Shown here piece by piece: positions 42,149 through 50,026 of a stretch of 64,000 nt of DNA. The DNA comes from Corynebacterium pseudodiphtheriticum DSM 44287 (GTDB lineage: Bacteria > Actinomycetota > Actinomycetes > Mycobacteriales > Mycobacteriaceae): NCBI RefSeq assembly GCF_000688415.1, contig NZ_JIAH01000007.1, forward strand, positions 215,746-279,745, given 5' to 3'. The notes below the pieces were generated by a model. That model did not search any database. It was not told the DNA's origin and saw only the letters and a list, made by a program, of their open reading frames with translations. Position numbers and translations under genes: made by a program. The stretch's first letter is position 1; every line of letters starts with the position of its first letter.

Positions 42149-43066
42149 TTAGATTTCCTGGTTTTGGTTTGTCAGCTCAAGGAACATGTTTTCTAGGCTG
42201 GGATTGGTGATGCTGAGATTGCGGGCATCAGTTTCCGATAACAGGTAGCGGGCCAGAGCATCAGAGTCCTGACTCACCAGACGCAGATGATGGCCGTGAA
42301 TTTCATTAGCAGTCACGCCCGGTATGTCCGCGAGTTCCGGGATTTCGCCTGGGAACTCAGCGGTGACGATGCGCTCAGAGCTCATATTCTGCAGCTCATA
42401 GGTGGTGCCGTCGGCGATGATTTCGCCTTTGTGCATCAGTACGATGCGCTCGGCGAACTCCTCAGCTTCTTTCAGGTAATGGGTGGTGAAGATGATCGTG
42501 CGGCCCTGTTCAGACTGGCACCTCATCGATTGCCAAAACTGGCTGCGCGCGCCTGCGTCCATTCCCGTGGTGGGCTCGTCCAGGATGAGGATGTCCGGGT
42601 TACCCAGAATGGCCAATGCGAAGCGTATACGTTGTTGCTCACCGCCGGAGCATTTGCCGACGCGGCGGGTGTAGATTGGCTCCAGGTTGGCTTGCTTGAC
42701 AACGTCGTCCAGCGGTAGGTGGCGGGGGAAGGTAGCGGCGATCATCTTTACAGTGTCCTGCACCGTCATTTCGTGCAGTAGCCCACCGGTTTGCATTAGC
42801 GCACCGATGTTCTGCCTATAAATTGCGAGTTTGGGGGAGTTGTTCAAGACTTCGACGGTTCCAGCCGTCGGTCTGCTAAGCCCTAAGATGAGGTCCACTA
42901 AGGTAGTCTTGCCTGCTCCGTTGGTTCCGAGCAACGCGACGATCTCACCACGTTGAACGGAAAGGTCCACGTTCTTTAATGCGTGTACCGGTGAACGAGA
43001 GTGTGCGTTGAAGGTTTTACTCGCTCCCGAAACTTCAATGGCTTGTGTTTGCTGCATTGCTTTCAT
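42149..43066 (-). CDS. ABC transporter ATP-binding protein
   Basis: 305-residue ATPase, first gene of the four-gene unit. Walker A LLGTNGAGKTTLVDLILG, Q-loop ALMQTGGLLHEM, signature CSGGEQQRIRFALAILG, Walker B DILILDEPTTGMD and H-loop TTHYLKEAEEFAE are intact; a C-terminal domain of about 75 residues follows. ATG 43066 has no ribosome site but a TAGCGT hexamer 7 nt upstream. Upstream DNA has three evenly spaced CATG-centred repeats. Confidence 0.92.
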   Translation of the reverse strand: MKAMQQTQAIEVSGASKTFNAHSRSPVHALKNVDLSVQRGEIVALLGTNGAGKTTLVDLILGLSRPTAGTVEVLNNSPKLAIYRQNIGALMQTGGLLHEMTVQDTVKMIAATFPRHLPLDDVVKQANLEPIYTRRVGKCSGGEQQRIRFALAILGNPDILILDEPTTGMDAGARSQFWQSMRCQSEQGRTIIFTTHYLKEAEEFAERIVLMHKGEIIADGTTYELQNMSSERIVTAEFPGEIPELADIPGVTANEIHGHHLRLVSQDSDALARYLLSETDARNLSITNPSLENMFLELTNQNQEI

Positions 43067-43073
43067 ACGGACA

Positions 43074-43079
43074 ACGCTA
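43074..43079 (-). promoter_or_regulatory. Candidate -10 TAGCGT, leaderless ABC ATPase
   Basis: On the - strand TAGCGT ends 7 nt before ATG 43066. Fits the TAnnnT pattern but is not a strong hexamer. Confidence 0.35.
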
Positions 43080-43113
43080 ATGATCTGGGGATTCGTGGCC
43101 GTATGGAAATCGT

Positions 43114-43141
43114 CATGAAATCACCCATGATATTTGTCATG
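43114..43141. repeat. Three CATG-centred repeats spaced 12 bp
   Basis: CATG at 43114, 43126 and 43138, each followed by an A/T-rich stretch in the first two. The spacing is close to one helical turn plus two bases. It lies 35-75 nt upstream of the putative -10 of the ABC/two-component unit, where an activator would bind. Confidence 0.4.
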
Positions 43142-43359
43142 GGGGTACAAAACGTCCGCACTTCCAAGTCTCTATTTATTACGAACCAATGAGTAGCTGG
43201 ATACTAGCGTGCCTTATCAAACCAGAATCACACCTATCGGCAGAGAGCTTTGGCGGATTCCGGAAGGATTGCCGGGATTCGGATAGTGAGTACGTCTTAC
43301 CCAGAACAGGGAAGAAGCAGATAAGGCTAACCTGAAACATTGCCCTGCCAGGGCTATTG

Positions 43360-43433
43360 TCGGACTGACAGGATTTGAACCTGCGACCCCCACACCCCCA
43401 GTGTGGTGCGCTACCAAACTGCGCTACAGCCCG
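43360..43433 (-). tRNA. tRNA-Pro, anticodon GGG
   Basis: 74-nt cloverleaf on the - strand. The 7-bp acceptor stem CGGGCTG pairs with CAGTCCG (one G-U), followed by discriminator A; CCA is not encoded. D-arm GCGCAGTTTGGTAGCGC, anticodon stem CCACA/TGTGG around loop CTGGGGG (anticodon GGG, reads CCC), and T-loop GGTTCGAATCC are all present. A short GCCCTG/CAGGGC hairpin follows at 43342-43354, perhaps the terminator. The open frame that runs through it belongs to no protein. Confidence 0.96.
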
Positions 43434-43549
43434 TTGTTGCCCAGAAATCCGATCAGGACTCTGCGGCAACGTTTTCACTATAGCGTTTGCTCAATATATC
43501 GCGCCAAACTTCCAGCTCACTACGGTTATTAATAAACCGTGGCGACTGC

Positions 43550-43555
43550 TAAACT
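43550..43555 (+). promoter_or_regulatory. Candidate -10 TAAACT, leaderless ABC-F gene
   Basis: TAAACT ends 8 nt before GTG 43564 and there is no ribosome site in between. Confidence 0.4.
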
Positions 43556-43563
43556 GGCTGGTC

Positions 43564-45195
43564 GTGATTGTTAGCCAAGACCTCGAAGTCCGCGCCGGTG
43601 CCCGTACCTTATTGCATGCTCCTGGCCAGCACCTTCGGGTGCAGCCGGGGGATCGCATCGGATTGATCGGCCGCAATGGTGCGGGAAAAACCACCACCAT
43701 GCGCATTCTTTCTGGCGAGACCCAACCTTATGCTGGTGAAGTACGCATTTCGGGAGATATCGGCTACCTTCCGCAAGATTCTCGTGAGGGAAACATCGAG
43801 CAAACTGCTCGCGACCGCGTCCTGTCAGCACGCGGGCTTGATGAGCTGCGCAAGTCCTTGGATGAACAACAGCAGATTATGGAAACCACCTTGGATGATG
43901 ACAAGCGAGACAAAGCCATCACCAAGTTCTCCAAATTGGAAGAGCGATACCACAGCCTTGGTGGTTATGAAGCGGACTCGGAAGCAGCCACGATCTGCGA
44001 CAACTTAGGGCTCGAACAACGAATTTTGGACCAGCCACTCAAGACGTTGTCGGGTGGGCAGCGTCGTCGTGTAGAGCTGGCGCAGATTCTGTTTGCTGCC
44101 ACCAGCGGGGCAGGAAAGTCACAAACCACGTTGTTGCTCGATGAGCCAACCAACCACTTGGATGCCGACTCCATTTCTTGGTTGCGTTCTTTTTTGTCGA
44201 AGCACGAGGGCGGCTTGGTCATGATTAGTCACGACGTTGAGCTGCTTCGCGACGTCTGCAACAAAGTGTGGTTTTTGGATGCCGTGCGCTCGGAAGCCGA
44301 TGTGTACAACATGGGCTATGAGAAATATCTTGACGCGCGTGCCACCGATGAAGCACGCCGTCGACGCGAGCGGGCGAATGCCGAAAAGAAAGCGTCGGCG
44401 CTGCAAAAGCAAGCAGCGAAATTGGGTGCCAAAGCTACGAAAGCGGCCGCTGCAAAACAAATGCTTGCTCGTGCAGAGCGAATGATGGGCAATCTGGATG
44501 AGGTCCGCCAAGACGATAAGGTCGCATCCATTAAGTTCCCAGAGCCAGCTCCGTGCGGCAAGACCCCAATGCATGCGACGGGACTGACCAAAATGTATGG
44601 TTCGTTGGAAGTTTTCGCTGGTGTCGATCTGGCGATTGATAAAGGCTCCCGCGTCGTCGTTCTTGGGTACAACGGCGCCGGTAAAACTACATTGTTGAAA
44701 TTGCTTGCTGGCGAGGAACGCACCGATGGCGAAGGCGGCATCGTCACCGGCCATGGCTTACGCATTGGCTATTTCGCCCAAGAACACGACACCATCGATC
44801 CTGATCGGACAGTCTGGGAAAACACAATTTCTGCCTGCCCTGACGCCCATGAGCAGGAGCTTCGCAGTCTGCTCGGTGCTTTCATGTTCTCTGGTGACAA
44901 GCTGGAACAACCCGCAGGTACACTTTCCGGCGGTGAGAAGACGCGTTTATCGCTTGCTACCTTAGTTTCTTCCCGGGCGAATGTTTTGTTGTTGGATGAG
45001 CCCACCAACAACCTGGATCCAATATCGCGGGAACAGGTATTGGATGCATTGGCCACTTATACTGGTGCCGTCGTCTTGGTTACCCACGACCCCGGCGCGG
45101 TCAAAGCCCTGGAACCGGAGCGGGTCATCATCATGCCAGACGGTGATGAAGATATGTGGAGCGACGAATATATGGAGATCGTGGAATTGGCCTAA
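43564..45195 (+). CDS. ABC-F family ATPase (ribosome-associated)
   Basis: 543-residue protein with two ABC domains and no membrane segments, as in translation factors such as EttA and Uup or antibiotic-resistance ABC-F proteins. First domain: GLIGRNGAGKTTTMRIL, signature TLSGGQRRRVELAQ, Walker B LLLDEPTNHLD with an inserted TSGAGKSQT just before it. The linker (about 230-310) is Lys/Ala-rich and helical. Second domain: LGYNGAGKTTLLKLLAG, LSGGEKTRLSLA, LLLDEPTNNLD. GTG 43564 starts the family alignment; the open frame upstream crosses the tRNA. Whether it serves housekeeping or resistance cannot be decided. Confidence 0.9.
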   Translation: MIVSQDLEVRAGARTLLHAPGQHLRVQPGDRIGLIGRNGAGKTTTMRILSGETQPYAGEVRISGDIGYLPQDSREGNIEQTARDRVLSARGLDELRKSLDEQQQIMETTLDDDKRDKAITKFSKLEERYHSLGGYEADSEAATICDNLGLEQRILDQPLKTLSGGQRRRVELAQILFAATSGAGKSQTTLLLDEPTNHLDADSISWLRSFLSKHEGGLVMISHDVELLRDVCNKVWFLDAVRSEADVYNMGYEKYLDARATDEARRRRERANAEKKASALQKQAAKLGAKATKAAAAKQMLARAERMMGNLDEVRQDDKVASIKFPEPAPCGKTPMHATGLTKMYGSLEVFAGVDLAIDKGSRVVVLGYNGAGKTTLLKLLAGEERTDGEGGIVTGHGLRIGYFAQEHDTIDPDRTVWENTISACPDAHEQELRSLLGAFMFSGDKLEQPAGTLSGGEKTRLSLATLVSSRANVLLLDEPTNNLDPISREQVLDALATYTGAVVLVTHDPGAVKALEPERVIIMPDGDEDMWSDEYMEIVELA

Positions 45196-45294
45196 GCTGG
45201 CACAACCACGCGGGATTTGTGTGATTTTGTGTTCGTGGAACCACAGCCTGGTGCGCACAGTCTATTGGGATAGGACACGAGAAAGGACTATCCA

Positions 45295-46029
45295 TTGAGC
45301 CTCGATAAATATCGGAACCGTATTAAGAACTTGCTGGACCGTGCTGCTGCCTGTGAAGGCACACCGGAAGGCGATTTGTGCCGGGTTAAAGCTTTTGAGT
45401 TGGCAGCAAAATACGCCTTAGATCCCGATGATGTACGCAAGCAAGCAGATGCGGACTCGGCAGGACAGACCGCGTGGGAATGGGAATTAACTGGTAGCTA
45501 CAAGCCGCAGCAGCGAGAGCTGCTTGCACATATCGCTAGTGCTCTGCATTGTCGGGTCCTTTATGAGCGTAGCGGCACCGGTCGGCACAACTCTTTCGGA
45601 TTGGTTTTTGGTGTGCCCCGGCATCTCGAGAGGGTGAAAATGCTCTTTCCCATGCTTAACTTGCACATGTCGGCGGGATCAACAAAATACGCTGCGAATC
45701 ACGGCGCGCGTGATGCCGCGCATACGAAACGCTTGAAAACTTCCTGGATGATGGGGTTTTCAAATAGCGTCTTTGATTTGCTTGAGCAGGCGGACCAGGA
45801 CACCGCGTCCCAAGTTGGCCAGGGAGCAGAGGTCGCATTGCTTGATGACGCCAGCGCTGCAGAAAAACTCATGCACGACTATGTTCACGAGGCAGGTTTG
45901 GTACTGCGAAACGGCCGACAGAATTCGCGGGCGGTCGATCCAGAAGCGATGCACGCGGGCAGTGAAGAAGGTCGCCGCGTCGACCTAGGCAACTCCCGGC
46001 TTCCACAACGCAAGGAACTGTCTGCATAG
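45295..46029 (+). CDS. DUF2786 domain protein
   Basis: 244-residue soluble protein; the N-terminal 40 residues match DUF2786 (YRNRIKNLLDRAAACEGTPE.. RVKAFELAAKYALD), a short helical domain of unknown function found in bacterial and phage proteins. The rest (FGVPRHLERVKMLFPMLNLHM, then SSW-type helices) resembles the conserved C-terminal region of the same family. Starts at TTG 45295 with GAAAGGA 7 nt upstream; no better start is in frame. The C-terminal tail is polar. No function assigned. Confidence 0.8.
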   Translation: MSLDKYRNRIKNLLDRAAACEGTPEGDLCRVKAFELAAKYALDPDDVRKQADADSAGQTAWEWELTGSYKPQQRELLAHIASALHCRVLYERSGTGRHNSFGLVFGVPRHLERVKMLFPMLNLHMSAGSTKYAANHGARDAAHTKRLKTSWMMGFSNSVFDLLEQADQDTASQVGQGAEVALLDDASAAEKLMHDYVHEAGLVLRNGRQNSRAVDPEAMHAGSEEGRRVDLGNSRLPQRKELSA

Positions 46030-46089
46030 TTGGCTAGTTCTGTAGTGGCGTAAGGGCCTGCCAATCTGACAGGCCCGATAAACCAACTA
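46027..46089. terminator. Nested inverted repeats between convergent genes
   Basis: Inner stem GGGCCTG/CAGGCCC (46054-46060 with 46070-46076) inside an outer stem TAGTTGG/CCAACTA (46027-46033 with 46083-46089). The outer arm includes the stop of the DUF2786 gene. Sits between two converging genes, so a shared terminator is likely. Confidence 0.6.
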
Positions 46090-47454
46090 CTAGTTGCGGA
46101 ATCCGTGTACCGGGGCCGGGATGAACCCACCACGGTGGATGAACTCGCGGTTGCCGACGGTGTTGACCGGAATGATCGGTGCGTAGCCGAGAAGACCACC
46201 AAAATCAACTTCGTCGCCTACCGCAGCACCAGGTACAGGAATAACACGCACCGCCGTGGTCTTATGGTTCATCACACCAATTGCGGCCTCATCTGCGATC
46301 ATCCCTGCGATAGTTTCTGCAGATGTGGCACCAGGAAGTGCAATCATATCGAAACCGACCGAACAAATTGCGGTCATTGCTTCCAATTTGTCCATGCTGA
46401 TGCTGCCAGCACGCACAGCATCGATCATTCCTTTGTCCTCAGAGACAGGAATGAACGACCCTGATAAGCCGCCGACACGCGAGCATGCCATCATGCCGCC
46501 TTTTTTCACCGCGTCGTTCAGCAATGCCAGAGCAGCAGTTGTGCCGTGGGTTCCGACTTGTTCTAATCCCATGTGTTCGAGGATATGAGCGACGCTGTCA
46601 CCGAGTTCGGCAGTCGGTGCAAGCGAAAGATCGACGATGCCAAACGGAACACCCAACCGTTGTGAAGCCAAATTGCCAACTAGTTGACCAGCGCGGGTGA
46701 TCTTGAAAGCTGCTTTCTTGATTTCTTCCGCAACTTGATCCAGGCTTGCCCCCTCCAGGCTGCCCAATGCCCGATCGACGACACCAGGGCCAGATACACC
46801 GACGGAAACCACACAATCAGGTTCTTCCACGCCATGGAAAGCACCTGCCATAAACGGGTTATCGCCAACAGCGTTGGCGAACACCACTAATTTGGCGCAG
46901 GCGATCGCAGAATCGTCCTTGCTTAATTCGGCGGCGGTTTTAATAACCTCGCCCATGTGTCGGGCAGCATCCATATTGATGCCCGCGCGGGAGGATGCAA
47001 TGTTCACTGAGCCGCATACCACTTCCGATTGCGACAGAGCTTCCGGGATGGACTCGATGAGTCGACGGTCTGCTTCGGTGGTACCTTTTTCAACGAGTGC
47101 AGAGTATCCACCTATAAAGTTAACCCCGACTTCATTGGCTGCTTTGTTAAGTGCCTGCGCTAAATCGGCGGGGTTGCCTTCAACACCGGCTGCAATCAAA
47201 GAAATTGGCGTAACTGAAATCCGCTTGTTTACGATCGGAATTCCGAGTTCAGCTTCGATTCCTTCGCATACTTCAACTAGCCGTGACGCACGGGTAACGA
47301 TTCGGTCATACACCGCATCACAGGTGGCAGACATCGTCGGACGTGTGCAACCGAGTAATGAAATACCCATGGTCACAGTACGAATATCAAGACGATATTT
47401 TTCGATCATCTCGATCGTATCGACGATCTGAGCATTCTTAAAAGAAAATGGCAT
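46090..47454 (-). CDS. UPF0210/DUF711 family protein
   Basis: 454-residue protein of the PFL/DUF711 family, glycyl-radical-enzyme-like in fold but of unproven function. Visible conserved stretches: [80 protein letters not shown]. Encoded 27 nt after a small ACT-domain gene, a pairing seen widely in Gram-positive bacteria, which suggests the ACT protein senses a ligand for it. AGGAAA precedes ATG 47454. Confidence 0.9.
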   Translation of the reverse strand: MPFSFKNAQIVDTIEMIEKYRLDIRTVTMGISLLGCTRPTMSATCDAVYDRIVTRASRLVEVCEGIEAELGIPIVNKRISVTPISLIAAGVEGNPADLAQALNKAANEVGVNFIGGYSALVEKGTTEADRRLIESIPEALSQSEVVCGSVNIASSRAGINMDAARHMGEVIKTAAELSKDDSAIACAKLVVFANAVGDNPFMAGAFHGVEEPDCVVSVGVSGPGVVDRALGSLEGASLDQVAEEIKKAAFKITRAGQLVGNLASQRLGVPFGIVDLSLAPTAELGDSVAHILEHMGLEQVGTHGTTAALALLNDAVKKGGMMACSRVGGLSGSFIPVSEDKGMIDAVRAGSISMDKLEAMTAICSVGFDMIALPGATSAETIAGMIADEAAIGVMNHKTTAVRVIPVPGAAVGDEVDFGGLLGYAPIIPVNTVGNREFIHRGGFIPAPVHGFRN

Positions 47455-47481
47455 AGTGTAGTTTTCCTGCGCTAGGTGGTG

Positions 47482-47760
47482 CTAAATTTCGTTGATCGCG
47501 GTAAACAGCGATTCAGCCTGAATGCGAATAACTTGGTGGGTTTCTTTTTCTACGGCTTCCATACGCTTTTGAATCTGCGGTATCGACAAGGCTTCATCAT
47601 CGAATTCCACGCGCAGAATCATCGTGAAATAACCAGACATAAGGGTTTGTGAAACGTCGACAATATTAACGTTTAACTCCGCGAGAGCAGTACTAACAGA
47701 GGCGATAATTCCGGTGTTGTCCGCGCCGGTCACGGTCATGATGGCATACATATTACTCAT
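47482..47760 (-). CDS. ACT-domain protein, UPF0237 family
   Basis: 92 residues making a single ACT domain (MYAIMTVTGADNTGIIASVSTALAELNVNIVDVSQ), the small-molecule (often amino acid) binding fold. Resembles GcvR-like ACT proteins. First gene of a two-gene unit with the UPF0210 protein. Start could be ATG 47760 or ATG 47751; the former is used. Confidence 0.88.
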   Translation of the reverse strand: MSNMYAIMTVTGADNTGIIASVSTALAELNVNIVDVSQTLMSGYFTMILRVEFDDEALSIPQIQKRMEAVEKETHQVIRIQAESLFTAINEI

Positions 47761-47816
47761 CTTAACTGCCTATCCAGCATTCTTATTAGCCGGGGCAAAA
47801 AGCTTTCAACGAAGCG

Positions 47817-47822
47817 TAGAAT
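47817..47822 (+). promoter_or_regulatory. -10 hexamer TAGAAT, leaderless NAD(P)-binding protein
   Basis: TAGAAT ends 7 nt before ATG 47830, the same arrangement as upstream of rpe. It supports ATG 47830 over the nearby GTG at 47824. Confidence 0.5.
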
Positions 47823-47829
47823 TGTGTAC

Positions 47830-48534
47830 ATGACAGCAACTCAGTCGCAAGAGAACGTAACTGCCACAAACACACGAGTATTGGTTATCGGCGGATCTGG
47901 CAAAGTTGCCAGCATTGCCATTCCCCAATACGCGAACGATTACGAGATCACCGCGATGCTGCGTCGTGAAGAAAAAGCAGAGGAGGCGCGGGAGAACGGC
48001 GCAACGCCGTTGGTCCAAGACGTAACTACTGTGTCTGCGGATCAGTGGGCAGCGCTGGTCCGTGATTTTGATGTTGTGGTGTGGACCGCAGGTAACGGCG
48101 GGCGTGCCGGTGCCGACGTCACCTATGCCGTGGACCGCGATGCTGCCTTGGAATGCATCAAGGGCTTGGAAAAAGTCCAGGATGAGGTTGGTAAAGATCG
48201 CGCGCCTCGGCTCATCATGGTGTCCTATATGGGGTCGTTGGACAACGAAACCGACGATCAAGGCGCATGGCTGGCATACGTAGAGTCGAAAAAGACCGTC
48301 GACAAGCGCCTGCTTGATTCTGATTTAAACTACATCATCCTGGCCCCCACGTTGCTGACCCTGGATCCGGCGCAGGGCATTGCCGTCACCGAAAACACAC
48401 CTGAAAAAGCCGGGGAAAAAACGTCCCGTGAGCTCGTCGGTCAGGTCATCTTCGAGCTGGCTGGGCGGGCGGAGCTGCCAAACCAGGATTTCATTGCCTT
48501 CCATGATGGCAACGATCCAGTGAGCACCATTTAG
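47830..48534 (+). CDS. NAD(P)H-binding SDR-like protein
   Basis: 234-residue atypical short-chain dehydrogenase fold (NAD(P)-binding, NmrA/YwnB-like). The N-terminal RVLVIGGSGKVASIAIPQ is the dinucleotide-binding loop (GGSGxV), VVVWTAGNGGRAGADVTYAVDRDA follows strand 4, and SYMGS..YVESKK replaces the usual Tyr-x-x-x-Lys. Substrate unknown; such proteins act as reductases or redox sensors. Its 3' end overlaps that of the convergent amidotransferase gene by 4 nt. Confidence 0.85.
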   Translation: MTATQSQENVTATNTRVLVIGGSGKVASIAIPQYANDYEITAMLRREEKAEEARENGATPLVQDVTTVSADQWAALVRDFDVVVWTAGNGGRAGADVTYAVDRDAALECIKGLEKVQDEVGKDRAPRLIMVSYMGSLDNETDDQGAWLAYVESKKTVDKRLLDSDLNYIILAPTLLTLDPAQGIAVTENTPEKAGEKTSRELVGQVIFELAGRAELPNQDFIAFHDGNDPVSTI

Positions 48535-49280
48535 CTGGTAGCTGCGCGTGTTGCGCAGTACCGCACGAAGATAGCGAGCAACTCATTGCTCCATTTCGTG
48601 TCAATTGATGGCAAGCTGTTGACGATATCCAGGTAATCTTCGGGGGAGAAATAGCCGTAGTCATAGAAAAAATCCATGCGTTTTTTCATGGCCACGGCAT
48701 CCATCTCTGCATGAAACTGGCTCGCCCATGTCGAATTACCTACTCGAATTAGCTGCACAGGGCAGGTTGGCCCGTCGGCAAGAATCGTCACCTCCCTGCT
48801 GTCGGACGCAGCTAAATCTTCGACGGCTTCAGTGTGTCCAGTCAGAGACGTGAATTCCTGTGGGAGATGACGGGCGAGCACATCCTCGGAGGCATCTGAG
48901 GTCAGCCGAACCACGGTTTGTCCAGAGGTTTCTGCGTGCGTGTGACCAACAATTCCACCTACATGATGCGCAAGCCAGGAAGCTCCGAAGCAAATTAAAA
49001 AGACTGGTATCTCTGAAGCCGTGAGAATTTCCAGCTGACGATGAATATGAAGTTGCCAGCTGTTCCAATTTTGGTTCGTGATGTTCAATGAGCTGCCGCC
49101 CACGATGACGCCATCAAAATTGCTTAGATCAGGAAGCACAACATCTGTGGAATCAATGACTAGGTGCGTAGTCTGCTCCTGGCTCAGCCCTGTGGCTTCA
49201 CAGATGTCACGATACTCAGCGGCAGCAACTGCCGGTGCGGTCTCTCCATAGCGCAATGAGACCAATAGAAGATTAACCAT
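48531..49280 (-). CDS. Class I glutamine amidotransferase
   Basis: 249-residue stand-alone GATase1-fold protein. Catalytic Cys97 in PVFLICFGASWLAHHVGG and His in WASQFHAEMD (about 189); the nucleophile elbow is CFGA rather than the classical CxGxQ, so the substrate may differ. Related to the GMP-synthase-like amidotransferase lying beside acnR in C. glutamicum. It starts 25 nt after acnR and is probably co-transcribed with acn-acnR. Function unproven. Confidence 0.85.
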   Translation of the reverse strand: MVNLLLVSLRYGETAPAVAAAEYRDICEATGLSQEQTTHLVIDSTDVVLPDLSNFDGVIVGGSSLNITNQNWNSWQLHIHRQLEILTASEIPVFLICFGASWLAHHVGGIVGHTHAETSGQTVVRLTSDASEDVLARHLPQEFTSLTGHTEAVEDLAASDSREVTILADGPTCPVQLIRVGNSTWASQFHAEMDAVAMKKRMDFFYDYGYFSPEDYLDIVNSLPSIDTKWSNELLAIFVRYCATRAATS

Positions 49281-49305
49281 AGTGGCTACTGTTATACCTT
49301 ATGCC

Positions 49306-49875
49306 TTAAACATCATTGCCATCGCGTCGGATAGCTTGTTCTGCAATATCAAGGACGGCTTCATCGGTGGCCATTCCCATGGCATTACGCGTGATCAAAC
49401 CGTCCATCACCATTTCCAAAAAATATTGCAAGGTATCGATTGGTACGTCGACCCGCATGCGGCCTTCCGCAGCATTTTTTGCTAAACGATCGTGCACTGC
49501 TTGATCAAGGACTGCTTGATGTTCTTCCCAGCGTGCACGAAAAGAGGCATCAGTACGCAGCATCTTGGAAATCTCTAAGCGAGTAGCCAGCCAATCGTAT
49601 TTCTCAGGATTCCGAATAATATCACGCATTACCTCGACCAGCCCTTCACGGGCAACTACTTCCGCTTGCCGTGCGGCATCCTCCCGCGCTAGAGCGAGAA
49701 ACAAGTTTTCTTTATCAGAAAAGTGATGAAAAATCGCACCCCGAGACTTTCCTGTTGCTTGTTCGAGACGGCGAACAGTCGCCCCTTCGTAACCATATTC
49801 AGCGAAGCACTTTCGCGCGCCGACCAAAATTTCTTGGCGACGACGGTTGAGTTCATTTTCACTTACTACTGGCAT
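49306..49875 (-). CDS. acnR: TetR-family repressor of aconitase, AcnR
   Basis: 189 residues. N-terminal TetR DNA-binding domain (RRRQEILVGARKCFAEYGYEGATVRRLEQATGKSRGAIFHHFSDKE, about 10-55) and an all-helical ligand domain. In C. glutamicum AcnR represses acn and binds citrate with Mg2+. Encoded directly after acn on the same strand, the conserved arrangement, with a matching operator at the acn promoter. ATG 49875 begins the family alignment. Confidence 0.95.
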   Translation of the reverse strand: MPVVSENELNRRRQEILVGARKCFAEYGYEGATVRRLEQATGKSRGAIFHHFSDKENLFLALAREDAARQAEVVAREGLVEVMRDIIRNPEKYDWLATRLEISKMLRTDASFRARWEEHQAVLDQAVHDRLAKNAAEGRMRVDVPIDTLQYFLEMVMDGLITRNAMGMATDEAVLDIAEQAIRRDGNDV

Positions 49876-49911
49876 AGAGGAAGCGACCTTTCAGTCCGGA
49901 AATACGAAAAC

Positions 49912-49927
49912 GGGGCTGCTAAGCCCC
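49912..49927 (-). terminator. Hairpin between acn and acnR
   Basis: GGGGCT/AGCCCC stem with a 4-nt loop, followed on the - strand by GTTTTC. It would reduce but perhaps not abolish read-through from acn into acnR, giving a step-down in repressor expression. Confidence 0.55.
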
Positions 49928-50008
49928 TGCCACGATCGATTTCTCCGTAACTGGGATCAATAGTCGTAGCGAGAGGTTATGCAGCCCCGCGAATCCTAAT
50001 GGTTAGGG

Positions 50009-50026
50009 CTAGCTAGTACTAGCTAG
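50009..50026. repeat. Perfect 18-bp palindrome at the acn stop codon
   Basis: CTAGCTAGTACTAGCTAG includes the acn stop codon and contains four CTAG tetranucleotides. It is flanked by a further GGTTA/TAACC pair (50001-50005 and 50031-50035) and by CCTAA/TTAGG just upstream, so several hairpins can form at this gene end. Confidence 0.75.

Noticed and set aside
43375..43563. N-terminal extension of the ABC-F frame
   Set aside because: It runs through the tRNA-Pro gene; the family alignment begins at GTG 43564.
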